From NCBI RefSeq assembly GCF_007489275.1, contig NZ_VLNR01000051.1, forward strand, positions 1 to 46,613: a stretch of DNA of 46,613 nucleotides, read 5' to 3'. How positions within the stretch are numbered: position 1 is the first letter of the stretch; each line of letters starts with the position of its first letter. Below, in pieces: positions 1 through 8,437 of this stretch. Origin of the DNA: Aquimarina algiphila (lineage in GTDB: Bacteria > Bacteroidota > Bacteroidia > Flavobacteriales > Flavobacteriaceae). The notes below the pieces were generated by a model. It did no database searches. It worked only from the letters and a program-made list of their open reading frames with translations, and was not told the origin of the DNA. The translations under genes were made by a program, and so were the position numbers.

Positions 1-48
1 TTTTAAAACCTTGAGTATTTTATCGTAATTTGCTTGAAAGTTGTGCAT
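1..48 (-). CDS. Partial CDS leaving the left edge (N-terminus only)
   Basis: Reading leftward from an ATG at 48-46 gives an uninterrupted 16-residue start, MHNFQANYDKILKVLK, that reaches the window edge. Its composition is plausible for a real N-terminus, but 16 residues cannot identify a family. A 9-bp sequence about 60 nt upstream is the perfect complement of the start-codon region. The call could be chance. Confidence 0.35.
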   Translation of the reverse strand, partial: MHNFQANYDKILKVLK

Positions 49-119
49 ATGAATTATAGTGTCGTAACTACAATTTACTGCCTTTTAGCAGTTTGCGCAA
101 CTTTTTCTAAATGCACAAC
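40..119 (-). promoter_or_regulatory. Inverted repeat pairing with a start codon
   Basis: GTTGTGCAT at 40-48 and ATGCACAAC at 111-119 are perfect 9-bp inverted copies. In the minus-strand transcript the upstream arm would pair with the AUGCACAAC that begins the left-edge ORF. Between them lies a small hairpin (ACTGC/GCAGT, near 75-95) and the palindrome TTGCGCAA. A translational switch is inference. Confidence 0.3.
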
Positions 120-151
120 GGGTTAAATATTCTAATTTTTTATAAATACTT

Positions 152-183
152 AAAACCTTGTTAATCTAGATTAGCAAGGTTTT
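152..183. terminator. Hairpin followed by T-rich tract
   Basis: AAAACCTTGTTAAT (152-165) pairs with ATTAGCAAGGTTTT (170-183) around a 4-nt CTAG loop, with one G-T pair, and is followed by a T-rich run. It has intrinsic terminator form on the plus strand. No plus-strand gene upstream is visible in the window, so what it ends is unknown. Confidence 0.45.
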
Positions 184-191
184 TCTTTTTA

Positions 192-199
192 TATTTTTG
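192..199 (+). promoter_or_regulatory. Putative -7 promoter element for the lipoprotein gene
   Basis: TATTTTTG matches the Bacteroidota -7 consensus TAnnTTTG, 16 bp before the ATG at 216. No clear -33 TTG lies at the usual distance, so support is moderate. The implied leader is only about 10 nt. Confidence 0.35.
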
Positions 200-215
200 C
201 CAAAAATCAATCAGA

Positions 216-941
216 ATGAAAAATATACTTGTATTGGGATTGTTAATTTTGTTTTTATCCTCTTGTAAAACAGAAGTCAAAAAAGAAAAATCTTATGATG
301 ATAACGTAGAAGTAAGAGATCCAGAATTGGCAAAAGAAAGTGATAGAGAAAAAATTCGTACAACAGCAGAGGCCATTGCTGATGCTAATGGTCTACAAAA
401 ATGGAACAAAGTAAAAGAACTAAAATTTACTTTTAACATCGATCGTGATAGTAGCCATTATGCACGTTCATGGAGTTGGAAACCAAAAAATGATATGGTG
501 ACTTTAACTTCTGCTCAAGATACCATTACATATAACAGAACTCAGTTAGATAGCACTTCTATAAAGGCAGATCAAGGATTTATAAATGATAAATATTGGT
601 TATTAGCCCCTTATAATTTGGTATGGGATGCTGCTAGCTTTACCTCAAAACACGAAGTAAAAGCAATTGCTCCTATCAGCAACACCGAAATGCAAAAGTT
701 AACCATTGTATATAAAGATAAAGGAGGATATACACCTGGTGATGCCTATGACTTTTATTTTAAAGGAGATTTTATTATTAAAGAATGGGTCTTCAGACAA
801 GGAAATACAGCAGAACCTTCTCTGATTACTTCATGGGAAGATTATCAAAATTTTAATGGAATTAAAATTGCTAAAACTCATAATCGTAAAGATGGAAATT
901 GGAAACTTTACTTTACAGATGTAGCAGTTATTATGGAATAA
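216..941 (+). CDS. Small lipoprotein, DUF6503-like
   Basis: A 241-aa protein with a lipoprotein signal (hydrophobic residues 4-15, lipobox LSSC with Cys17), so probably anchored in the inner or outer membrane facing the periplasm. After an acidic/lysine-rich linker (residues 18-50) comes one beta-rich domain with a WNKVKELKFTFN segment and Trp-rich strands such as RSWSWKP. This resembles flavobacterial DUF6503 proteins, recalled as having a LolA-like curved beta-sheet that may bind lipid or glycolipid. The family assignment is from memory and the biochemical role is unknown. It stands alone, convergent with the large GH16 gene, with a bidirectional hairpin between them. Confidence 0.75.
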   Translation: MKNILVLGLLILFLSSCKTEVKKEKSYDDNVEVRDPELAKESDREKIRTTAEAIADANGLQKWNKVKELKFTFNIDRDSSHYARSWSWKPKNDMVTLTSAQDTITYNRTQLDSTSIKADQGFINDKYWLLAPYNLVWDAASFTSKHEVKAIAPISNTEMQKLTIVYKDKGGYTPGDAYDFYFKGDFIIKEWVFRQGNTAEPSLITSWEDYQNFNGIKIAKTHNRKDGNWKLYFTDVAVIME

Positions 942-963
942 AGCAACAACATAAAATTTATTA

Positions 964-997
964 AAACCTCTCAAGTTATGACGTACTTGAGAGGTTT
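964..997. terminator. Bidirectional intrinsic terminator
   Basis: A perfect 13-bp stem, AAACCTCTCAAGT (964-976) with ACTTGAGAGGTTT (985-997), surrounds an 8-nt loop and has A-rich and T-rich flanks. It lies between the convergent lipoprotein gene and the last gene of the glucan locus and can serve both. Confidence 0.85.
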
Positions 998-1019
998 CTT
1001 TTATATGAACAATTACTAT

Positions 1020-4000
1020 CTACTTTTTCAAAAACTTAATATTTTGAACTGTTGATGCTCCATAAAACTTTAAGAAATACAAACCTGTTTCATATGAACT
1101 CATATCTAGGTTTATACTTAAATCTTTTATAGAAATTGGCTGATCAACAATGGTTTTTCCTTGCATATCAAAAATTCTCATTTGATAATAATCATGTGTG
1201 TGTGATAACTTTATTTGCATCGTATTTAATACTGGATTTGGAAATACTAATATTTCACTTTCTAAATTATCACCCCCAAAATTTGTTAATCGAGACGTAT
1301 TGCAATTACCGACAGTAAAGTTATGCTTGGCAGTTGCGGTATTATTCTCTCCTCCTGTCGGCAAGCTATACGTGTAGTAGAAATAAATCTGTTCTCCTTG
1401 ATTAGCATTGATTTGAAAAGGAACATTAGGAGTAACTATGTACCCAGGGTATGGCCCAGTTTCTGAAGTACTATAATATAAAATACATACGGTAGATCCC
1501 ATTCCTGTTATTTCGGGAACAAAAGTAAGCGTTGGGTTTACAGTTTCAACTGAAACTTCATAAGCATAATCGCCATTATCTGCACTACCTGAACAACCAG
1601 TTCCTCCTCCTGTTGTGTCTGAAGAAGCTTTAAATTCAGTATAGTTTATATTTAACCCTGCAGCATCAAATACAATTCGCAGTTCGTGTATTCCTGAACT
1701 AATTAAAATGTTATTTATCGTTATTGTTTCATAATTCTGCCATCCGTTTGTATTAGGTACAGATATAACTTCCGTAATGGAAACCCCATCTAGTTCTAGA
1801 TGAAATTTACCATTGCCATTGGGGGAGGCAATACGGAAGTTAACATCATAAACATCTGAAGAAGCTGAAGCATCAATAGTATATGCTAGCCACTCTCCTG
1901 ATTCGACCCATCCAACATTATACATTCCTGTTGTATCTCCAGTATTCTCTATATCTACATCTTCCTGTCTATAGGCTCCGCCAGTATTTCCTGTACTCGT
2001 ATCATAATATCCCACACCTGCTCCGCCTTCTTTATAATCTTCTGCTTCTATAACACCGGGTATTGTTACATAAGATCCTGTGTTTTCATTTACACTAATA
2101 GATGTAGAACCAGAAACAGAACCACTAGTAGCAATAATGGTATGTATTCCCGTAGTTGATCCTGTATATATACCATTACTATCTATTGATCCTCCTGTAG
2201 TAGTCCAAGTAAAACTGGTCTCATAAGTATCTCCATTTTGATCAAATCCCTGCGCATCAAATTGTTCCGTTTGTCCCTGGTTTATTATTACGTTCTGGGG
2301 ATTAACAACTATAGAAGTCAAAATTGGTGTTTGAGAAGCTATTTCTTTTGTCAATGATCTTAAATTATCTATATAAAAAACGTCTCCACTACTAGTATTA
2401 GGTCCAAACAAAAACACAACAGTATCTATCTGTGCATCTGTAACGATTAGATCTGGAGTGCTGGTTAATACGAACTCTAAACTATGCCAGCTATTTTGTT
2501 CTTTTACAGCAGCCTGATATACACTATGTCTACCAGCTGGATAGTTTGAAGGATTTGACAAATAGCTGGCTTCTAATTGCCAACTAATAATAGTTCCAAC
2601 AGGGGCACTTGTATATACATCCATGGCAAACCTCTTTTCTTCAGAAACATATGCGCTTGCATCATTAATAAAATTCGTATCAAAAAATAATACATCATAC
2701 AATTCAGAAGAATCTCTCTCATAACGACCTGCTTGAGAAGATCCATTAATTGTATTAGCTTCTGGATTCCCTATATTAGCAGTATAAGCACCTGTAGTGG
2801 TTGAATTAAGGGCTAGGTTGTCACTACCATTATAATCCTGAATCATCTCAGAGAATTTATAGGAAGGTGGTAATTTGGTTATACCATATCTAAAGTTATC
2901 GAAGTAATATGTCTCACTTGTATTCGAACCTGGATCAAAAAGTATCGAGATTTCGTTAATAGAAAAATTAGACGTTCCTGCATCTGGGGCTGAAGAATAA
3001 CTAAATGCTATTGTATGCCATGTATTTTGTTCTTTAACAACTCCACTAAATTGACTATTTCTCCCTGCAGGAAAATCATTTTCAGAATTTGCCTGGTTTT
3101 CTAAGCTTAGAGAAATTTCAGTTCCGGCAGGAGCAGCTGTATACACATCCATAAAGAAAATATGTTCTCCTCTTATAAAAGGACCACTATTCTCAATCGC
3201 TGCTGTATTAAAACTTACCACGTCATAGGTTTCTGTCGAACCTCTAACATATTTTGCTGCATTTGTACTATTATTAATGCTATTGCTTCCTGGGTTTGTT
3301 ACATTTTCTGTATACACTCCATTTTGAAAAAAATTCGTCAATTGATTTATGCCATCATAATTTGCTATAATAACTTCTTCTAACAACACCGCATCAGGTG
3401 CATCCATTTTTCTTATGTTATCAATATAAACGGTATGTCCTGTATAGCTATCGGGATCTATTAATAGCACAAGTTGATCTACTTCTAATGCTCCAACACT
3501 AGTATCTGGTCTATCAACCAATTCAAATTCTAGCGTTTCCCATTGATTTTTAGTAGTTGTCTTTGCTCTATATCTACTATGTCTCCCAGAGGGCCAATCT
3601 CCAGCAGAAAGTGTCCCGTTTTCTATTTGTAACATAAACTCTGTTCCGATTGGGGCATCGCTATACACATCCATCCAAATAGTTTTTTCTTTGGAAGTAT
3701 ATTCTAAAGCATTCCCTATATCTGAAGTAGTCATATATACCCCATCATACTGAGCTCCTGTAGCTCTCACATATTTACCCACGGTTGAAGAATTATTTAC
3801 TGAATTTGGTTCTGGGTTGGCTACTGATTGGGTTAGTATTCCATCTGTTTTTGAGGTATATGTTAATTTTCGATTTCCCTCGAAATCATCATACACAAAT
3901 TCTAAAATTTGTTCTGGATTTACAGAGACACTCATTTTATATTCGTTCTCTCCACAATTCGGAACATTTACATTGACTTTGACATCTCCTCCTGTAGTTC

Positions 4001-4955
4001 CCCAGTTCACCAAAATAGAGTTAGTACCCTGTCCTGAAATAATTGAAGCTCCGTTAGGCACTGACCAATTATATGATGCTCCGTTTGTTGCTGTTATACT
4101 ATATGTTTTGTTAATTTCACCTTCATAAACTCTATTATCTCCTGTAAGTTGAGTATTAAAAGCTCCAGAATATACACGTACATAATCGACTTCCATCTGT
4201 GTAGGGTAATCTGCTGGAATGGGTGGAATATTACCTGTAAAAGGTGTTCCTACTCCTCCTACTGCTACATTTAGAATAATATACCAATCTCCATCTGCAA
4301 AAGGCCATGGATCTACTGTATTCGCAGGAGTAACCGTATGATATAACTGATCATCTACATACCATCTTATTTCATTAGGTTCCCACTCTACTGCGTATTC
4401 ATGAAATCCTGCAGAAAGATCTAAGCCTGCATTATATTCTCTACCATTGTATTGCCATTCTCCATTAGAGTAGTGTACTGTTCCTCCTATGGTCGTAGGA
4501 TTTTTATGTTCGGCTTCCATAATATCAATCTCGCCAGTAAATGGCCAATTACTTTGCTCGGGAAGCATCCAAAATGCTGGCCATATTCCACCTGCAGAAG
4601 GCAACTTAATGCTTGCTTCATACCTTCCATATTTAGAATTAAACTTACCTGAAGTAATTAGTTTTGAAGAAGTATATTGTTTTCCTCCAAAGGCTTCATT
4701 TTTTGTAGTAATTACCAAATTACCATTCTGAACAGTTGTATTTTCGGGTCTATACCATTGTTCTTCTGCATTTCCCCAACCACAAAGAGTAGGACATCCA
4801 TCTCCATTATCAAAACTCCATTTACTAAGATCTACAGAATTACCAGAGAATTCATCACTAAATATAAGCTCTGAGCATTGCGTATATGTTTTACTCGTGA
4901 AAAAGATCAGAGTAATTAAGGTTATCATTGTTTTAAAAAAAGTGTTTCTTTTCAT
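1020..4955 (-). CDS. Secreted multidomain GH16 endo-beta-glucanase (laminarinase type) with CBM6 and T9SS sorting domain
   Basis: A 1311-aa enzyme predicted to hydrolyse beta-1,3-(or mixed-linkage) glucan outside the cell. Signal peptide about 1-26. GH16 domain about 28-262 with the EIDIMEAE active site: nucleophile E142, D144 and acid/base E147. A PKD-like domain (about 270-346) follows, then three related modules (about 352-515, 526-690, 702-866), each ending in a YIDN/YFDN-type strand. An Ig-like domain (about 878-955), a CBM6 (about 966-1110, IEAEDY start), a small beta domain (about 1120-1218) and a C-terminal type IX sorting domain (about 1235-1311, VFPNP start) complete it. It is the last gene of the locus, 294 bp from the preceding GH16, and may have its own promoter. 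Substrate is inferred from the family and neighbours; length far exceeds a bare GH16 of about 250 aa. Confidence 0.93.
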   Translation of the reverse strand: MKRNTFFKTMITLITLIFFTSKTYTQCSELIFSDEFSGNSVDLSKWSFDNGDGCPTLCGWGNAEEQWYRPENTTVQNGNLVITTKNEAFGGKQYTSSKLITSGKFNSKYGRYEASIKLPSAGGIWPAFWMLPEQSNWPFTGEIDIMEAEHKNPTTIGGTVHYSNGEWQYNGREYNAGLDLSAGFHEYAVEWEPNEIRWYVDDQLYHTVTPANTVDPWPFADGDWYIILNVAVGGVGTPFTGNIPPIPADYPTQMEVDYVRVYSGAFNTQLTGDNRVYEGEINKTYSITATNGASYNWSVPNGASIISGQGTNSILVNWGTTGGDVKVNVNVPNCGENEYKMSVSVNPEQILEFVYDDFEGNRKLTYTSKTDGILTQSVANPEPNSVNNSSTVGKYVRATGAQYDGVYMTTSDIGNALEYTSKEKTIWMDVYSDAPIGTEFMLQIENGTLSAGDWPSGRHSRYRAKTTTKNQWETLEFELVDRPDTSVGALEVDQLVLLIDPDSYTGHTVYIDNIRKMDAPDAVLLEEVIIANYDGINQLTNFFQNGVYTENVTNPGSNSINNSTNAAKYVRGSTETYDVVSFNTAAIENSGPFIRGEHIFFMDVYTAAPAGTEISLSLENQANSENDFPAGRNSQFSGVVKEQNTWHTIAFSYSSAPDAGTSNFSINEISILFDPGSNTSETYYFDNFRYGITKLPPSYKFSEMIQDYNGSDNLALNSTTTGAYTANIGNPEANTINGSSQAGRYERDSSELYDVLFFDTNFINDASAYVSEEKRFAMDVYTSAPVGTIISWQLEASYLSNPSNYPAGRHSVYQAAVKEQNSWHSLEFVLTSTPDLIVTDAQIDTVVFLFGPNTSSGDVFYIDNLRSLTKEIASQTPILTSIVVNPQNVIINQGQTEQFDAQGFDQNGDTYETSFTWTTTGGSIDSNGIYTGSTTGIHTIIATSGSVSGSTSISVNENTGSYVTIPGVIEAEDYKEGGAGVGYYDTSTGNTGGAYRQEDVDIENTGDTTGMYNVGWVESGEWLAYTIDASASSDVYDVNFRIASPNGNGKFHLELDGVSITEVISVPNTNGWQNYETITINNILISSGIHELRIVFDAAGLNINYTEFKASSDTTGGGTGCSGSADNGDYAYEVSVETVNPTLTFVPEITGMGSTVCILYYSTSETGPYPGYIVTPNVPFQINANQGEQIYFYYTYSLPTGGENNTATAKHNFTVGNCNTSRLTNFGGDNLESEILVFPNPVLNTMQIKLSHTHDYYQMRIFDMQGKTIVDQPISIKDLSINLDMSSYETGLYFLKFYGASTVQNIKFLKK

Positions 4956-5053
4956 AATTGGATTTGTTTGTGTGTATTATTAAGTTTAATTCGTTCAAAT
5001 TTTGACATGAAAACCTCTTTCTCATATAGAAAAGATATGTTCATGTTTAAGCC

Positions 5054-5081
5054 TATGATATCATCAATCATAGATATCATA
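5054..5081. promoter_or_regulatory. Operator-like inverted repeat upstream of the large GH16 gene
   Basis: TATGATATC (5054-5062) and GATATCATA (5073-5081) are perfect 9-bp inverted repeats with a 10-nt spacer, about 100 bp upstream of the secreted GH16 start. The spacing resembles the inverted repeat upstream of susC. Binding by a dimeric regulator is inference. Confidence 0.4.
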
Positions 5082-5135
5082 AATTAATTGTATTGAAACC
5101 TTTTTTGTTTATCCCCTCAAAAAAGTTGCCCCGTA

Positions 5136-5149
5136 TTTACACTTGTAAA
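5136..5149. repeat. 14-bp palindrome in the GH16 intergenic region
   Basis: TTTACACTTGTAAA is a palindrome with 6-bp arms around CT, in the 294-bp gap between the two GH16 genes. It may be a protein-binding site. It has no T-run and does not look like a terminator. Confidence 0.3.
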
Positions 5150-5249
5150 AAGCATATGTCCTTGATGTAACTTAAGCCATATATGACGTTTCATATATTT
5201 TTATTAAATCACGATGTAGAGTTATTTTATATTTATTCTCACTTTAGTG

Positions 5250-6002
5250 TTATTTCCAGATTTTGATATAATCAATCTCAAATTGTTTTGGAAATATTGT
5301 ATCGTCTACTTCTGGTCCTCCAAAATTTCCACCAATCGCAAGGTTTACTGGTAAATAAAAAGGTTTATTAAAAGGCCATGTTTTGTCATTTTTTATTTCT
5401 GGCGAAAATGTATAAACCAGTTTACTATCGATATAAAATTGAATTTCATCTTCTGTCCAAATCGATTTATAAACATGAAAACCTTCTTCTATAGTCTTAT
5501 GTATTGTTTTTTTAGAATTAATAGTATTACCAAAACTTTCTTTTGTGTGTAATGAGGTATAAATTGTATGAGGTTCTTTACCCACATATTCCATAATATC
5601 TATTTCACCACAATTGGGCCATCCTTTTTCATCTATATCAGATCCTAACATCCATATTGCTGGCCATAGACCATGCCCCGTTGGTAATTTGGCCCTTACC
5701 TCAATAGTTCCGTATTGAAATTCTATCTTATCTTTGGTAGTTATCCTTCCTGATTGGTATATTTTTTTATCTTTTGTTGCTGTAATAATTAGATTACCAT
5801 CATGAATTTTTATATTTTCTTGTGTATAAATTTGTCTTTCATTATTTCCCCAACCACAAAGGTTTGGACATCCATCTCCTAATTCATAATTCCAATAGGA
5901 TTCATCCAATTGTTCCCCATCAAAATTTTCTTCCCAAATAATCGTATCAGAATTTCCACAGGAAATAAAAATTAAGAACAATATATACATGAGTTTTTTC
6001 AT
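5250..6002 (-). CDS. GH16 family lipoprotein, endo-beta-1,3-glucanase type
   Basis: A 250-aa, single-domain GH16 enzyme. The signal peptide ends in FISC with Cys15 as the lipid anchor, so it is probably an outer-membrane lipoprotein. The catalytic EIDIME motif gives nucleophile E133, D135 and acid/base E138, and conserved aromatic strands (WPAIWMLG) are present. The GDGCPNLCGWGNNE segment is nearly the same as in the secreted GH16, so both likely attack the same substrate. It starts 5 bp after the GH3 stop and is surely cotranscribed with it. Laminarin as substrate is inferred from the GH16/GH3/SusCD context; a licheninase or other GH16 specificity cannot be excluded by eye. Confidence 0.92.
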   Translation of the reverse strand: MKKLMYILFLIFISCGNSDTIIWEENFDGEQLDESYWNYELGDGCPNLCGWGNNERQIYTQENIKIHDGNLIITATKDKKIYQSGRITTKDKIEFQYGTIEVRAKLPTGHGLWPAIWMLGSDIDEKGWPNCGEIDIMEYVGKEPHTIYTSLHTKESFGNTINSKKTIHKTIEEGFHVYKSIWTEDEIQFYIDSKLVYTFSPEIKNDKTWPFNKPFYLPVNLAIGGNFGGPEVDDTIFPKQFEIDYIKIWK

Positions 6003-6007
6003 AAATT

Positions 6008-8329
6008 CTATCGTATTTCAAAATTAGTTTTAATGGTCTTATCAGAACTTCCTCCAACAAACACTTCGAATTCACCAGGTTCTACAACCCACTGATTGCT
6101 ATTGTCATAAAATCCTAAATTTGTATTATCCAAAACAAAATTTACTGTTTTGGTTTCTCCGGGTTGTAGAGAAGTTATTTTAAAATCTTTTAATTCTTTT
6201 ACAGGTCTGGTTATACTGGCAAAAAGATCTCTTATGTACAATTGTATTACTTCTTTACCCTCAATATCTCCTGAATTTGTTATGTCTACAGAAACTTCGA
6301 TTTTTGGGGCTCCATGTGACGGGTTTACTTCATTTATTTTTAGATTTTCATATTTGAAAGTAGTATAACTTAGTCCATGACCAAAAGCATATAATGGTGT
6401 ATTCTTCTGATCTGAGTAGTGTGACCAAAATACAATATCCGGATCTGGTTCAGTTGGTCTTCCTGTATTCTTATGATTATAATATATTGGGATTTGTCCA
6501 ACATTTCTAGGAAAAGACATTGGTAATTTTCCACTTGGATTATAATCCCCATATAAAACTTGGGCGATTGCATTACCGCTTTGTGTTCCTAAATGCCAAG
6601 CTTCTACAATAGCAGGGATATGTTTATCTGCCCAAGTAATTGTTAATGGACGACCATTATTTAATACTAAAACGATATTCTTATTTACTTTAAAAACTTC
6701 TTCTAAAAGTTCTTGTTGAACACCTGGTAAACCTAACTCTGACCTACTTCTTCCTTCTCCGCTCTGAAATCCAATTTCACCTAAAACCATGACTACAACA
6801 TCTGCTTGCTGTGCTACTTTTAGCGCTTCCCCAAACTCGCTTTTATCTGTAGTATTTATTTTTGTCTCGGTCACAAATGTTGTTTTTCCCATAGAAACAT
6901 CAGCTCCTTTGGCATATACCACTGTATTCCCTTTATACTGATGCATTCCTTCTATTACAGATACTGCTGTATTATCATCTGCCGCAATTCTCCAACTTCC
7001 TAAAGGGCTATTTTTATCGCTGGCTAATGCTCCAATCAAAGCTATTTTTTGTCCTTCCTTTTTTAGAGGAAGTAATTGTTTATCATTCTTTAGAAGAACA
7101 ATAGATTTCTTAGCCACATCCAAAACTGCTTCTTGGTTAGATATACTACCAATAACCTTTTTTTCTCTATCTTCATTACAGTATCTGTAAGGATCTTCAA
7201 ATAACCCTAATTCATATTTTACTCTTAGAATTCTTCTAGCTGCATCACTTATCAACTCCTCTTTAACTTTACCTTCTTTTACCAGATTTGCTAAATGTTC
7301 TACATACAGATAAGATTCCATATCCATATCCGATCCCGCATTAGCTGCTATTTCTGTGGCATTTTTTCCATCTTTTGCATATCCATGTGCTATCATCTCT
7401 GTAATCGATCCCCAATCAGAAACTATAAATCCATTAAATTTCCAATCGTTTTTTAAGATATCCCGTTGTAGCATTTTATTTCCTGTTGCAGGAACTCCGT
7501 TAAGCTCATTAAAGGAATTCATAAATGTTCGTACTCCGGCCTCTTTTGCTGCTCTAAATGGTGGAAAAATAATATTATTCAATGTAGATGTTCCCACATC
7601 TACAGTATTATAATCTCTTCCTGATTCTGAGAATCCATATCCTGCAAAGTGTTTTGCGCAAGCAATGATTGTATGTTCTGCAGAAAGGTCTTCTCCTTGA
7701 AAGCCTCTTATTCTCGCCTCTGCAATTTTAGAACCCAAAAAAGGATCTTCTCCTGCTCCTTCCATTACACGCCCCCATCTTGCATCTCTAGAGATATCAA
7801 CCATTGGTGCGAATGTCCAATTTATTCCTGCTGCAGAAGCTTCTTTTGCAGCTATTTCTGCTGATTTCCTAATCGCATCCATATCCCAACTTGCTGATTC
7901 TGCAAGTGGAATAGGACTCATTGTTTTATATCCATGAATTACGTCAAAACCAATAATCAAAGGAATTCCTAACCTTGATTCTTCCACGGCAATTTTCTGA
8001 ACGGCTTTAACATCTTTAACTCCTCTTACATTAAGCATAGAACCGACCCAGCCTTTACGAAGATGTTCATATTTTTTTGCAGCAACTCCTTCTTCTGGTC
8101 TTGGTCCAGTGAGATCCCAAAAACCATTATATTGATTCATCTGCCCTATTTTTTCTTCTAAAGTCATGATAGAAAGTAGAGAATCTACTTTACTTTCAAT
8201 AGTACTATCGATGACATCAGACTGAACATTAGAAGCTAAGATATCTGAACCTACTGTCGTTTGCTTGCAGCTGGTTAGAAACATAAAGGATACAATTCCT
8301 ATAAAAAAAATAATATGGTCATTTTTCAT
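6008..8329 (-). CDS. bglX: GH3 beta-glucosidase, BglX-like
   Basis: A 773-aa glycoside hydrolase family 3 enzyme that releases terminal glucose from beta-glucan oligosaccharides. The N-terminus carries a lipoprotein signal (FLTSC, Cys21), so it is a membrane-anchored periplasmic or surface enzyme. The GH3 TIM-barrel domain spans about 45-400 with KHF (226-228) and nucleophile D305 in the FIVSDWG motif. The alpha/beta sandwich covers about 405-630, and a fibronectin III-like domain ends the protein (about 680-770). Length matches E. coli BglX (about 765 aa). It sits between two GH16 genes, 5 bp from the downstream one and 108 bp from the upstream one, with a hairpin in the larger gap. The enzyme class is very sure; exact linkage preference is not. 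Confidence 0.94.
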   Translation of the reverse strand: MKNDHIIFFIGIVSFMFLTSCKQTTVGSDILASNVQSDVIDSTIESKVDSLLSIMTLEEKIGQMNQYNGFWDLTGPRPEEGVAAKKYEHLRKGWVGSMLNVRGVKDVKAVQKIAVEESRLGIPLIIGFDVIHGYKTMSPIPLAESASWDMDAIRKSAEIAAKEASAAGINWTFAPMVDISRDARWGRVMEGAGEDPFLGSKIAEARIRGFQGEDLSAEHTIIACAKHFAGYGFSESGRDYNTVDVGTSTLNNIIFPPFRAAKEAGVRTFMNSFNELNGVPATGNKMLQRDILKNDWKFNGFIVSDWGSITEMIAHGYAKDGKNATEIAANAGSDMDMESYLYVEHLANLVKEGKVKEELISDAARRILRVKYELGLFEDPYRYCNEDREKKVIGSISNQEAVLDVAKKSIVLLKNDKQLLPLKKEGQKIALIGALASDKNSPLGSWRIAADDNTAVSVIEGMHQYKGNTVVYAKGADVSMGKTTFVTETKINTTDKSEFGEALKVAQQADVVVMVLGEIGFQSGEGRSRSELGLPGVQQELLEEVFKVNKNIVLVLNNGRPLTITWADKHIPAIVEAWHLGTQSGNAIAQVLYGDYNPSGKLPMSFPRNVGQIPIYYNHKNTGRPTEPDPDIVFWSHYSDQKNTPLYAFGHGLSYTTFKYENLKINEVNPSHGAPKIEVSVDITNSGDIEGKEVIQLYIRDLFASITRPVKELKDFKITSLQPGETKTVNFVLDNTNLGFYDNSNQWVVEPGEFEVFVGGSSDKTIKTNFEIR

Positions 8330-8367
8330 TTCTGAAGCTAAAATTTTGATCTGATAACAAATTTTAT

Positions 8368-8397
8368 GGGAAGGCTATCTGTGGTAAATAGCCTCCC
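8368..8397 (-). promoter_or_regulatory. Intercistronic hairpin within the glucan operon
   Basis: In the 108-bp gap between the GH16 stop and the GH3 start, GGGAAGGCTAT (8368-8378) pairs with ATAGCCTCCC (8388-8397) with one bulged A. On the transcribed minus strand it is followed by ATAAAATTTG, not a clean U-run. An mRNA-stabilising or attenuating element fits better than a full terminator. Confidence 0.5.
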
Positions 8398-8437
8398 AAT
8401 CTTAAAACAATTAAAAAACAAAGTGTACATCAATACA

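Noticed and set aside
1..130. Integron attC-like site suggested by GTTGTGCAT...ATGCACAAC and a nearby GTTAAAT
   Set aside because: The matching RYYYAAC arm is missing on the left and there is no integrase or cassette array.
3817..4128. A 103-aa plus-strand ORF inside the large GH16 gene
   Set aside because: It is antisense to the PKD-like/first module coding region, with composition expected for a shadow frame.
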